From the NCBI RefSeq assembly GCF_021272345.1, contig NZ_JAJSDQ010000010.1, forward strand, positions 1 to 62,236: a stretch of DNA of 62,236 bases, read 5' to 3'. Positions 49,168 to 57,464 of the stretch are shown piece after piece. Each line of letters begins with the position of its first letter. The stretch's first letter is position 1. The notes below the pieces were generated by a model. The model had not been told where the DNA came from. It saw nothing but the letters and a program-made list of their open reading frames with translations, and did no database searches. The stretch is from Ornithinimicrobium sediminis (lineage in GTDB: Bacteria; Actinomycetota; Actinomycetes; Actinomycetales; Dermatophilaceae). The translations under genes and the position numbers were made by a program.

Positions 49168-50079
49168 TCAGCCGCGCGCCCTGGTGATCAGCTTCAGTCC
49201 AACCACTCTCACCGTGCTCTTGAACGGGCCGAGCTTCGCGTTGACGTCGTCCAGCACCTGCAGTTGGGGCAGCGGCCTCAGGACTTCGTCCCCGAGCGTT
49301 GAGACCCGACCGTCCTGGAAGTGCACAGGCACCTTCTTGGTTTCCGTGTAACAGGCGTTCGCCGTGCCCGCCGCGCCCAGGCCCCCGATGATCACCTCAT
49401 ACGGGTCCGTCGCCCCCCAGTCATCGACCGACTGGGCGTAGTTGTGCACTTCGAGCGCGCACACGGCGAGCGCACGGGAGCCAACTTGACTCGTGAGCGA
49501 TCGCACGTATGCCGGCCCCAGCCGTGCGTTAACCGCGTCCAGAAGCGCCCCCTGGGCCTCCCAGGCCAGGGTCGTTTCGAGGTCCAGCGCCCACGCGACG
49601 TCCTCCGGCGGGCGGTGGATACGCATCGAGGCACCAGGTGAGAGGAAGACGCTGTCAACGAGCATGACCGACAGCGCCGCCTCCTTGGCGGCGCCCGCAC
49701 CCAGTGCGTCGTCGGCGAGGACGCGCTCGCTGACGTCCGACCAGCTCACGCCCTGCACGACCCATAGCGCGTCCGTCCGGTTACGGATCCAGGTCTCGCT
49801 CGCTCCGGACTCGAGACGCAGGCAAACGTCCCACGAGCTGATGTAGGGCATCTCCTCGGGAATGCTGGTTGTGACGACAAGGGGGTGTCCCCCTACGAAC
49901 GCCGCGCAGGCCGCCGGGTCCGTCGCGTGAGACACGGGCGGATCGTCCGGGACCTGGGGGGGCGTGTCCGGGGATTCGACTGGCGGTGGACTCCAGGTGG
50001 ACTCCTCAGGCACCGGATTCGAGGTGCAGCCGTTCAGCCCGACCGCTGACGCAATCAGGAGGATCACCCATCGGCCCAT
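49168..50079 (-). CDS. Predicted lipoprotein, unknown function
   Basis: 303 residues. Signal peptide with lipobox LNGC at about residue 18, then a proline/serine-rich linker (to about 55), then a folded domain with five further cysteines (CAAF, VCLRLESG, VCALEVHNY, ANACYTETKK) that may form disulphides outside the cell. No family recognised. ATG at 50077-50079. The composition is that of the local chromosome. Nothing links it to the restriction genes. Confidence 0.75.
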   Translation of the reverse strand: MGRWVILLIASAVGLNGCTSNPVPEESTWSPPPVESPDTPPQVPDDPPVSHATDPAACAAFVGGHPLVVTTSIPEEMPYISSWDVCLRLESGASETWIRNRTDALWVVQGVSWSDVSERVLADDALGAGAAKEAALSVMLVDSVFLSPGASMRIHRPPEDVAWALDLETTLAWEAQGALLDAVNARLGPAYVRSLTSQVGSRALAVCALEVHNYAQSVDDWGATDPYEVIIGGLGAAGTANACYTETKKVPVHFQDGRVSTLGDEVLRPLPQLQVLDDVNAKLGPFKSTVRVVGLKLITRARG

Positions 50080-50200
50080 GGTTCAGTGTGGACCTCGACG
50101 CGCCCGAGGGGAAGGACCCGTGGCCAGGATGGCTCGGCGGGTCTCACGGAGTCCGGGTATGGGGTGGCCGTGCCTCTTCCGAGCACCAGTCCAGGTGAGA

Positions 50201-50641
50201 TCATGCGGCACCGTGAACGTTTCTCAGGTGAGCTTGCTGATGGCTCGGTCGAGGGCCGCGGACTGACTGGTGACCAGGGACGACGCGGCTGGTCCTCAGT
50301 GCCTCTAGCCTGTCGGTGCTCGGGTCGTTCATGGGCCCTGCCACACTGGGGTCCAGCACCTGGAACCGGTGCAGGTTGTCGTGCAGAGCACGGCTGGCCA
50401 ACAGTTCACCCGCCCAGACGCTGGTCGCCATCCCGGCCAGGTCCATGGCCACGCCCAGCCATGAGCCGTTCCCGTCCAGCACCGAGTCTCCGGGAGCGAC
50501 TCCGGTGCCGAGCGAGACCATGACGATGGACTCGGCGGTGGCGCCGCCCTCGAGCGCGAGGGCTTCGGAGAGCGCGACTCCTCCAGGGTTGTTCGCCCAG
50601 ACGCCGCCGTCGACGAATTCCCGGTCCTCGCCCGCCCGTCA
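50201..50641 (-). pseudogene. Patatin-like phospholipase, 3' fragment
   Basis: The reading frame opens just after an in-frame TGA with GEDREFVDGGVWANNPGGVA, carrying the catalytic aspartate motif DGG and the following NP of patatin phospholipases. It continues with MVSLGTGVAPGDS, another family mark. The N-terminal half with the GxSxG serine is missing, so the fragment cannot be active. It abuts the end of the DUF5655 gene. Patatin lipases include anti-phage effectors (CapV), but this piece is too short to say which group it came from. Confidence 0.7.
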
Positions 50642-50738
50642 ATCGGCCTCTGGCGGGATGGCTGACGGGCGGTGGGTGCTGGACTGGCCGCTGGTGATGA
50701 CTGTGGAGCCCAATGGAATGCCCTGGTTCGCCCCAGAC

Positions 50739-51834
50739 TCACCGTCCGTAGGCGGCTTCGATCAGGCTGCGGGCATCGCCCAGTTGCTCAGCGGTGGTCA
50801 GCGAGTACTCGACGTCTCCCATCCCGAAGTGCCCGATGTTGGTGGTGTCTCGCATCACAGCGTCGTTCCACAGTTTCGTGGAAGCAGGGTCCAGGCAAAG
50901 GTACAAGAGGATGCGGCTCTTCTGAACCTCTACCGTGAAGAAGGACCGCTTCCCCCGGAAATAGCCCACGTAGAACTTCCGGATACGCCGCGAGACGTCA
51001 CCACCGAGAGACTCGGCATAGTTGTCGACCGCCTCGAACAGCTCGCGGATTAGGCTGCTCTTTCCACCAATGTGGTGATCGAGGTCGTACTCCTTGCCCT
51101 TTGGGGGGACCGCAGGCCCAACTCCCTTTGCGGAGGCAGGCGTGGGCTCGGTGGCGAGCGGCGCGGGCGTCGTCACATCCCCGTCGAGCACCCTCACAAG
51201 ACTACGTCGCAGGGCCTCGCTGGAGACGGCTGGATGCCCCAGCCTGTCCGACAGCAACTTCATGAACTCCCTGGGAGGGTTGGTGGCCAGATTGGCCAGC
51301 GCGGCCCGCACACGGGTGTCAGTGAAGACCCGCTCCCCCAACGCGTCGAGCTCGCCACTGGACACGGCGTCCCTGCTCAGTGCCCGCAACTGGCGCAGCC
51401 GGTCGGCCAACGACTGGGACTCGTCGCGCAGATCCACTTCAAACAGGAGCTTCTGGTCCATTGCCACAGGCTCCGTTAGTCTTGAACACGCGGTACTGCA
51501 GGCCGTTCGTGAGGACGCACCACACGACACCGTCGTTGTTGGCGTAGTTCACCGTCTGCGCGATGAACTTCTTGTCGTTCAGGTTCTCCTTCAGGCCCTT
51601 CGCCTCGACGTACAGGCTCGTCCCCCCGGCCACGATCAACGCATAGTCCAAGTAGGTCCCCTCGAACACCTTCACCTCCCGCTGAACAGCGTCGAGGTCA
51701 TCGGTGTCCCAGCCAAGCCCACGGAGGACCGGCTCGATCAGCAGCGCCTTCGTGTTGGCCTCGTTCCCCTTCTTAGCCTCTCGCAGCCTGGACGATCGCT
51801 CCAGAACATCAGCAATAACTTGAGACATACCCAT
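50739..51834 (-). pseudogene. HsdR N-terminal domain/DUF5655 protein, frameshifted
   Basis: Two overlapping frames form one protein of about 360 residues. The first (from ATG 51832-51834 or 51826-51828) is an HSDR_N nuclease-like domain: ANTKALLIEPVLRGLGWD, GTYLDYALIVAGGTSLYVEAKG (DY...EAK active-site pattern) and VLTNGLQYRVFKTN. The second continues EPVAMDQKLLFEVDL and ends in a DUF5655 domain (YDLDHHIGGKSSLIRELFEAV, RKFYVGYFRGKRSFFTVEV). The frames join perfectly if one G is removed near 51474 (AACGGAG to AACGAG). Either a real inactivating insertion or a base error. Confidence 0.75.
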
Positions 51835-52111
51835 GCGTGGCATGCTGCCACACCCCAGGATCCGACCGGTGTGGAACACCCACCCGAGACGACGTGACAC
51901 GACCACCACCCGCGCTCACGCACTTGGTCACCATGTTTGGTTGAAGCAATCAGCCCACGGGTGCGCAAGTGGCGACCGTGCGAACGCGCGTCAGCTCGGC
52001 CGAGCGGCGGGGCGAGGATCACATCAGCTTGGGCCGCTACCGTGCGAGTACAGCCGCACGCTGCGTATAGTCTGCTCCGACACAATCGCAAATCTACCTA
52101 GGAGCAACAAG

Positions 52112-52441
52112 ATGGCGCAGCGCGTCCAGACGCTTTTTGTCAGCGACCTCTCGGGCGATGACCTCGGCGAGAGTGGCCAGACCGTCAGGTTCGGCTACAA
52201 GGGCGTCGAGTACGAGATCGACCTCAGCGAGAACGAGATCGCCGACTTCGACAAGGCCATCGGCATGTACATCGAGCACGGCCGGAAGGTCGGCGGGCGA
52301 CGCCAGGCTGGCCAGAAGTCATCCGCGAGCAAGGAGGACCTCAGCAAGATCCGGCAGTGGGCCAAGGCCAACGGTCACCAGGTTTCCGAGCGTGGCCGCA
52401 TCGCCCAGGCAGTCAAGGACGCGTACTACGCGGCGAACTGA
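52112..52441 (+). CDS. lsr2: Lsr2 nucleoid-associated protein
   Basis: 109 residues: N-terminal dimerisation domain (VQTLFVSDLSGDDLGESGQTVRFGYKGVEYEIDLSE) and C-terminal DNA-binding domain with the AT-hook-like IRQWAKANGHQVSERGRIAQAV segment (here SERGRI for the typical RGR). Lsr2 is the actinobacterial H-NS analogue that coats and silences AT-rich, horizontally acquired DNA. The ATG at 52112 has a TAGGAG-type ribosome-binding site. Located at the edge of the accessory region; it could be the chromosomal copy or an island-borne one. Confidence 0.95.
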   Translation: MAQRVQTLFVSDLSGDDLGESGQTVRFGYKGVEYEIDLSENEIADFDKAIGMYIEHGRKVGGRRQAGQKSSASKEDLSKIRQWAKANGHQVSERGRIAQAVKDAYYAAN

Positions 52442-52454
52442 GCACCACAAGCGA

Positions 52455-52487
52455 ACGCCCCGGCAGCCCTCAGGGTTGTTGGGGCGT
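52455..52487 (+). terminator. Hairpin terminator after lsr2
   Basis: ACGCCCC (52455-52461) and GGGGCGT (52481-52487) form a 7-bp stem whose inner part continues with CA/TG and CCC/GGG pairs. It begins 14 bases after the lsr2 stop. No T-run. Confidence 0.6.
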
Positions 52488-52558
52488 CCGCATATTCAGG
52501 ATTGCTGATCGAGTTGGCAAGCCCGATGCTGCGCAACCGGCTCATTGACGGCGGAGAC

Positions 52559-52984
52559 TCACTCCCCGTCGGGCATGGTAGAGAGGTGCTCATGCACGGC
52601 GAGCCATCCGCTATCAGGCACTCTGCGAAAGATGATCGTCTCCCGCTCCACGAGTGTTTCCTCACCCTCTAGCGTGCTGGTCCTGGTGCGGACGTCATGG
52701 GTGAAGACTGCAACGTCGCCATGAACGTCCAGTGCCTCATTGGACGATCGGCACTCTAGCACCCGGAAGTCCAGGTGGCGCTCCCAGTCCAGCCACAGCC
52801 GCTCGTAGTCCGCGCGTGATCGTAACGGCTGGCTGACATTGTGGAAGATGAAGGTCGCCGACTCATCGAAACAGCCGAAGTAGTCAGCCACCCGGTGTTC
52901 GCCGAACGCCGCGACGAGTTGGGCTGCGGCTCGAAGCACCTCGACCTCGTCAGTCTGGGACTGCCCTTCCTTGGACTCGTTCAT
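52559..52984 (-). CDS. NTF2-like (SnoaL/DUF4440-type) protein
   Basis: 141 residues with the cone-shaped NTF2 fold: AAAQLVAAFGEHRVADYFGCFDESATFIFH, a strand pair ending VAVFTHDVRTRT, and GWLAVHEHLSTMP. Members are enzymes (cyclases, dehydratases, isomerases) or binding proteins. Last gene of the six-gene minus-strand operon; its ATG overlaps the stop of the pseudo-SDR gene (ATGA). It may shape or hydrate a product of the pathway. Confidence 0.8.
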   Translation of the reverse strand: MNESKEGQSQTDEVEVLRAAAQLVAAFGEHRVADYFGCFDESATFIFHNVSQPLRSRADYERLWLDWERHLDFRVLECRSSNEALDVHGDVAVFTHDVRTRTSTLEGEETLVERETIIFRRVPDSGWLAVHEHLSTMPDGE

Positions 52985-53532
52985 GGTCGCAATTCCCCGG
53001 CGCTGCCAAGGGTGATGAGCTGCCCTGTGATGGCGCCCCCGTGAGTACCACCAAGGTAGGCGACGGTCCTGGCGACATCCTCGGGACGAGGGGGGTCGAA
53101 GGGGTGGAGGACGACTTCGTTGACGGTGATGCCTTGGGGGCCGAGGTCACGAGCGAGGGTCTTCACGAGGCCGACGACGGCTCCGTGCGCGACGGCAGCC
53201 GCGCTGGCGCGCAGAGACGTGGGAATCCATCCGGACCCGAGCACTACCACCCGGGCGTCACCGGAACGACGCAGGGCTGGGGTCGCGGCATGCACCAACC
53301 GGAAGGGCCGGGAGACCGCCGCGCGCACGTCGTCGTACCAACGTTGCACGTCGCTCTCGAGGAAGTCGCCGGCCGGAGGCACAGGAGTGTCGACGACGAG
53401 CAGGTCGAGGGTCGAAGGCAAGTCCGAGCCACTGTCGTAAACCTCGTAACCGTCCAGGTGAAGCGCGCCAACCACCGACTCAACGATGGCGGCGTCCTCG
53501 AGCTCGACGAGAGCTGTTCTGCGCCGGCTCAT
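52981..53532 (-). CDS. Degenerate SDR-fold protein (no catalytic residues)
   Basis: 183 residues that align with the C-terminal two thirds of short-chain dehydrogenases (LLVVDTPVPP, ARVVVLGSGWIP, VVGLVKTLARDLGPQGITVNEV, GQLITLGSAGELRP). The N-terminal TGxxxGxG loop is absent and the YxxxK motif is replaced (AAAVAHGAVVGL). It is therefore not a working dehydrogenase on its own. It is overlapped by one base with the true SDR gene upstream, so the two may form a hetero-oligomer with one catalytic and one structural subunit. The reading frame is intact. Confidence 0.75.
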   Translation of the reverse strand: MSRRRTALVELEDAAIVESVVGALHLDGYEVYDSGSDLPSTLDLLVVDTPVPPAGDFLESDVQRWYDDVRAAVSRPFRLVHAATPALRRSGDARVVVLGSGWIPTSLRASAAAVAHGAVVGLVKTLARDLGPQGITVNEVVLHPFDPPRPEDVARTVAYLGGTHGGAITGQLITLGSAGELRP

Positions 53533-54224
53533 CAGATTGTTGCTCCGCAGTTGGGCGAGACGACCTGGCCGACGAAGGCCTGGCCGCTACGCACGATGAA
53601 CAGGACTGCCGCGGCGATCTCGTCGGGTCGCACCAGCCGTTGGACTGGAATCGTTGACAGGAAGTCGTCGGCCCGCCACGGCGAGTCCACCGCGAGCATC
53701 GGGGTGTCAGCCGCGCCCGGCGCGACGGTATTGACCGCGACGCCCGCCGACTGGACCTCCAGCGCCAGGCTACGGGTGAGGCCAACGATCGCCCCCTTGG
53801 TGGCCGCGTAGTGGGCGTCGCCTTGGCTCCCGCCGTAGCCGAGGTCGGAAGAGATCATGACCACGCTGCCACGTCCACGCTCCACCATCCGGGGCACCAC
53901 GGCGGCGCACGTGTTCGCGGTGCCGCCGATGTTCACGCTCAGCATCCGCTCCCAGCTCTCGTCGCTGATCTCCTCGATGTCGAGCATCTCGTAGATGCCG
54001 GCGGCCGTGACGAGTACGTCGATGGCACCGAGCTCGTTTTCCACCCGACGCACGGCCTCGGCCACGTCGGCCGCGATAGCCACGTCGACCTCGATGCTCA
54101 GATCGGTCTCGGAGCGCAGCAGATCGACCCCTGCTACCCGCCAGCCTTCGGCCCTCAGGCCTTGCGCAATCGCGGCACCGAGACCCCTGGCGGCGCCGGT
54201 AACCAGGGCGATGCCGTCGCTCAT
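53532..54224 (-). CDS. SDR family oxidoreductase
   Basis: 230 residues, classical SDR: TGAARGLG cofactor loop, the NAG position as TAAGIYEM, catalytic serine in MISSDLGYGG, YAATK, and VNTVAPGAADTPM. The DLL sequence after the second strand suggests NAD+ use. It lies in the operon after the cyclase-family gene (4-base overlap) and before the degenerate SDR. Probably oxidises a hydroxyl intermediate of the pathway. Confidence 0.9.
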   Translation of the reverse strand: MSDGIALVTGAARGLGAAIAQGLRAEGWRVAGVDLLRSETDLSIEVDVAIAADVAEAVRRVENELGAIDVLVTAAGIYEMLDIEEISDESWERMLSVNIGGTANTCAAVVPRMVERGRGSVVMISSDLGYGGSQGDAHYAATKGAIVGLTRSLALEVQSAGVAVNTVAPGAADTPMLAVDSPWRADDFLSTIPVQRLVRPDEIAAAVLFIVRSGQAFVGQVVSPNCGATI

Positions 54225-54895
54225 GACACCACCTCCATCGCCACCGCTCGCACGGGAGCACCGTCTGCTCCCCGAAAACGAATCGGGAGAAGGCTCACCA
54301 CCGGGTCAGGGAAATCGATGTCAGCGAGCCGGGTGAGGTTCTCCGCGATCGTTCCGCCGGCACCGAGCACTTCGTAGTGCGCGGCGAACCCGCTGGGGTG
54401 CTCGGCAGCGTCAGAGGTCTCATCGAGGCTCATCGCGTCGATCGCCACGGTGCGGACGCCCGCGGCCACCACCCGCTGGGCGGCCGCTGCGTCCAGGAAC
54501 GGGTGCTCTGCGTACGCGTCGGTACCCCAGTGCTCGGACCACCCGGTGTGCAGCACCAGAATGACCCCGGACTCGAGCGATGAGGCGTACGGCTCGATGT
54601 CCCTCCAGGTGATCGGCTGTCGCGGCTGCTTGCCTCTCACATTCACCACGACGGCCGGCGCGCACAGCAGGCCTAGGTCGAGCTCATCGACGCGGGCACC
54701 GTCCTCAAGGAAGTGGTAGGGCGCGTCGAGATGGGTGCCGGTCTGGGAGCCCATACTCACATGCAGCACGTTGTAGCCGTCCTCGGCGATGGTCGTCGCA
54801 GGGGTGAAGGCCGGCTCGGGGTCGCCTGGGTAGACGGGTGTGCCCTCGCCGACCGGGTGCGAGAGGTCGACGATGCGGCGGATCTGCGGTGCCAT
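54221..54895 (-). CDS. Cyclase family protein (kynurenine formamidase-like hydrolase)
   Basis: 224 residues of the metal-dependent cyclase/formamidase family: VDLSHPVGEGTPVYPGDPEP, then QTGTHLDAPYHFLEDGARVDEL. The canonical motif is HxGTHxDxPxH; here its first histidine is glutamine, as in a subset of members, while the other ligands remain. Further marks are VLHTGWSEHWG and the DAMSLDE segment. Enzymes of this group open amides, lactams or lactones (N-formylkynurenine, isatin). ATG at 54893-54895, six bases after the permease gene. Confidence 0.85.
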   Translation of the reverse strand: MAPQIRRIVDLSHPVGEGTPVYPGDPEPAFTPATTIAEDGYNVLHVSMGSQTGTHLDAPYHFLEDGARVDELDLGLLCAPAVVVNVRGKQPRQPITWRDIEPYASSLESGVILVLHTGWSEHWGTDAYAEHPFLDAAAAQRVVAAGVRTVAIDAMSLDETSDAAEHPSGFAAHYEVLGAGGTIAENLTRLADIDFPDPVVSLLPIRFRGADGAPVRAVAMEVVS

Positions 54896-54901
54896 CGGCC
54901 T

Positions 54902-56287
54902 TCACCTACCCACGGTGTCGGTCGCTGGCGGCGAGGTCGCCGCCGCTCGGTCGGCCTGAGCCTTCGGTCTACGTCCGACGAGAAGGCTGGCGAGTAGGTA
55001 GAGAGCGAAGGTCACGAAGAAGACCGGCACGGTCGCACCGAAGGACAGCGGCGACACCTGAGACCAGTAGTAGGCGAGCGCCGCGCCGACAGCCCAGCTC
55101 AGCAGCGCAACGGGGTTGAGGCCGCCGGAGTACCAGTAGGCGCCGCCACGGTCCTTGACCAGGTCGGCGAAGATGTAGCGTCCGCGCCGCAGGATGTAGT
55201 AGTCAACGAGCAGGATCGCGAAGACCGGCACAAACAGCCCGCTGATCAAGAACAGGAAGTCGATGAAGCGCTCGAGCAGCCCCTGCCACGTCGCACCGAC
55301 GATGGAGATCAGGCCGATGACGAGAGCAGCCACGAGGAAGTTGTCCTTGGGACGCACGTTCAGGTACGACATCACCATGCCGTAGACGACCATGGTGTTG
55401 GTCGCCATCACCGAGATGAAGATGATGATCGCCAAGGGGACGCCGAACCGTTCCACGATGACGGTGGGGTCGAACGGGATGGGCTCGCCGCCTTCGAGGA
55501 ACACGTAGCCGAGGGCCGTCGCCCCGAGCGCCATGGCGGTGAACGTCGAGGCGGTGTAGCCGATCGCGGTGCCAACGACGCCGGCCCGCTCGCTCATTGC
55601 ATGGCGGTTGAAGTCCGCGGACAGGACCGTCCACGAGATCGCGGTCGCGACCACGATGTCGAAGACCACGATGGTTGTGATCACCTCTGGCTGAGCAGGG
55701 ATGGCGAGGAACTCGCTCACACCGAAGGTGCTGAAGGCCGTGTAGAAGACGTAGCCGGCGACCGCGACCATGATCACGGCCAGCCACGGCTCGACCCGCT
55801 GGATGCCCAGGTGGCCGAAGAGCGCCAGCAGCACCACGATGGTCTGGGCAATGACGGCGAACAGCACCGGATTAGAGAAGCCTGTGGCGCGCTCCACGAC
55901 GTAGTTGAGGGTGATCCCGGCCAACAGTGCCTGGACCCATGCCCATCCCATGAGCACGATCAGGTTGAAGGCGGCCGGGAGATAGCCGCCGCGCCGGCCG
56001 AAGGAGCCGCGGGTCAACACCATCGTGGGCAGGCCGGTGCGGGTCCCGATCCGGCCCACCAGGATGAGGACCGCGCCACCGACCAGGGTGCCGGTGAGGA
56101 TCATCAGCAGGGCGGTGGCGTAGGAAACGCCGGGCACGAACAAGGTGCCGGTGAGCAGTGTGGTGACGACCATGTTGGCGGCGAGCCACAGCATCGCTGT
56201 GCGGCCCAGGCTCATGGTCCGTTCGGCAGGTGCGTCCGCGTCGGACTCCTTTGGCATCCTGCTAACCAGGTTCTGCCAGGTGCTCAT
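54902..56287 (-). CDS. NCS1 family nucleobase/hydantoin-type permease
   Basis: 461 residues with twelve predicted membrane helices, opening with [20 protein letters not shown] and [20 protein letters not shown], signatures of the purine-cytosine/hydantoin NCS1 transporters. It imports a nitrogen heterocycle by cation symport. Overlaps the ureohydrolase gene by four bases and precedes the cyclase gene by six. Substrate not predictable; by context it is what the operon consumes. Confidence 0.9.
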   Translation of the reverse strand: MSTWQNLVSRMPKESDADAPAERTMSLGRTAMLWLAANMVVTTLLTGTLFVPGVSYATALLMILTGTLVGGAVLILVGRIGTRTGLPTMVLTRGSFGRRGGYLPAAFNLIVLMGWAWVQALLAGITLNYVVERATGFSNPVLFAVIAQTIVVLLALFGHLGIQRVEPWLAVIMVAVAGYVFYTAFSTFGVSEFLAIPAQPEVITTIVVFDIVVATAISWTVLSADFNRHAMSERAGVVGTAIGYTASTFTAMALGATALGYVFLEGGEPIPFDPTVIVERFGVPLAIIIFISVMATNTMVVYGMVMSYLNVRPKDNFLVAALVIGLISIVGATWQGLLERFIDFLFLISGLFVPVFAILLVDYYILRRGRYIFADLVKDRGGAYWYSGGLNPVALLSWAVGAALAYYWSQVSPLSFGATVPVFFVTFALYLLASLLVGRRPKAQADRAAATSPPATDTVGR

Positions 56288-57330
56288 GCTCTCTCCTCCG
56301 GGGTCTGATCGGTGCCGGTCTCGGTGGTGCCGCGACCGCTGGATCTCGCCATCGCCGACAGCAGCTCGTAGACGACGTGCGAGGCGGCGATGCCGGTGAT
56401 CTCCGCGTGGTCGTAGACAGGGGCGACCTCGACAACGTCGGCGCCGACGAGGTTCAAGCCACCCAGGCCGCGAAGAACCGCGAGCAGCTCGCGACTGGTC
56501 ATACCCCCGGCCTCCGGCGTGCCCGTGCCCGGAGCGAAAGCCGGGTCGAGTACGTCGATGTCGATCGAGACGTAAACAGGTCGCTCCTGCACCCGGTCCC
56601 GAATACGCTCCAGGACACCACCGACGCCGATGTCATCCATCTCAACGCTCGGCACGATCTGGAAACCAAGCTCGGCGTCGTCGGTCAGGTCCTGGGTGGA
56701 GTAGAGCGGGCCACGCGTGCCGACGTGCATACAGCCGGACCGGTCGATGAGGCCCTCTTCGGAGGCCCGCCGGAATGGCGTCCCATGAGTGTAGGCGGCA
56801 CCGAAGTAGGTGTCCCAGGTGTCGAGGTGGGCGTCGAAGTGCACCACCGCCACAGGACCTTGCCTTGCCGCTATGGCGCGCAGCAGTGGCAGGGCGATGG
56901 TGTGATCCCCGCCGATCGTCACGAGCCGGCCGGCCCGTTCCAGCATCGCCTGCGCGCCGGCCTGTATCTGGCTGATGCCGTCCTCGATCGAGAAGGGGTT
57001 GGCAGCCACGTCCCCAGCGTCCACGACCTGCTGAGCCGCGAACGGCTCTACGTCAGCCGCAGGGTTATAGGGCCTTAGCAGCCGGGAAGACTCGCGCACG
57101 TGTGCCGGGCCGAACCGAGCCCCGGGGCGGTAAGAGACCCCGGCGTCAAACGGGACGCCTATCACGGCCACGTCGACGTCAGAGACCTCGTCGATCCTCG
57201 GCAACCGCGCAAATGTCGTCGGTCCGGCGAACCGCGGCACGACCGTGGCGTCGACCTGCCCTACCGCACGTTCGCTGACGATGCGCGGAAGACCGCCACT
57301 CTCGCTCATCGACTGTCTGGAGCCGGTCAT
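56284..57330 (-). CDS. Agmatinase/ureohydrolase family enzyme
   Basis: 348 residues with all five dimanganese-binding elements: [19 protein letters not shown], and [22 protein letters not shown]. Ureohydrolases release urea from guanidino compounds (agmatine, guanidinobutyrate, guanidinoacetate). The substrate loop [15 protein letters not shown] differs little from agmatinases, but an NCS1 permease and cyclase next door argue for a less usual guanidine. First gene of the operon; ATG at 57330 or 57309. Divergent from the PucR gene. Confidence 0.88.
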   Translation of the reverse strand: MTGSRQSMSESGGLPRIVSERAVGQVDATVVPRFAGPTTFARLPRIDEVSDVDVAVIGVPFDAGVSYRPGARFGPAHVRESSRLLRPYNPAADVEPFAAQQVVDAGDVAANPFSIEDGISQIQAGAQAMLERAGRLVTIGGDHTIALPLLRAIAARQGPVAVVHFDAHLDTWDTYFGAAYTHGTPFRRASEEGLIDRSGCMHVGTRGPLYSTQDLTDDAELGFQIVPSVEMDDIGVGGVLERIRDRVQERPVYVSIDIDVLDPAFAPGTGTPEAGGMTSRELLAVLRGLGGLNLVGADVVEVAPVYDHAEITGIAASHVVYELLSAMARSSGRGTTETGTDQTPEERA

Positions 57331-57356
57331 CCCACCCCTCCAAGATCGGGCCAGTG

Positions 57357-57369
57357 GTGTGGATCACAC
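57357..57369. promoter_or_regulatory. Candidate operator in divergent promoter
   Basis: GTGTG-GAT-CACAC is a perfect 5+3+5 inverted repeat in the 134-base gap between the ureohydrolase gene and the pucR-type gene. Position suggests a binding site for the PucR-like regulator controlling both directions. No consensus is known to me. Confidence 0.35.
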
Positions 57370-57464
57370 GCTAACCCTCGACACACAACGAACTTCCCTG
57401 ACAGTTATGCCAATCTTTGAGCGATACTGTCGGAACTGGAGTGCGGAACGAGAGGACCTGGGCC

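Noticed and set aside
50739-51834. Programmed ribosomal frameshift between HsdR_N and DUF5655 parts
   Set aside because: No slippery heptamer or following pseudoknot is seen at AACGGAG; a plain one-base insertion explains it better.
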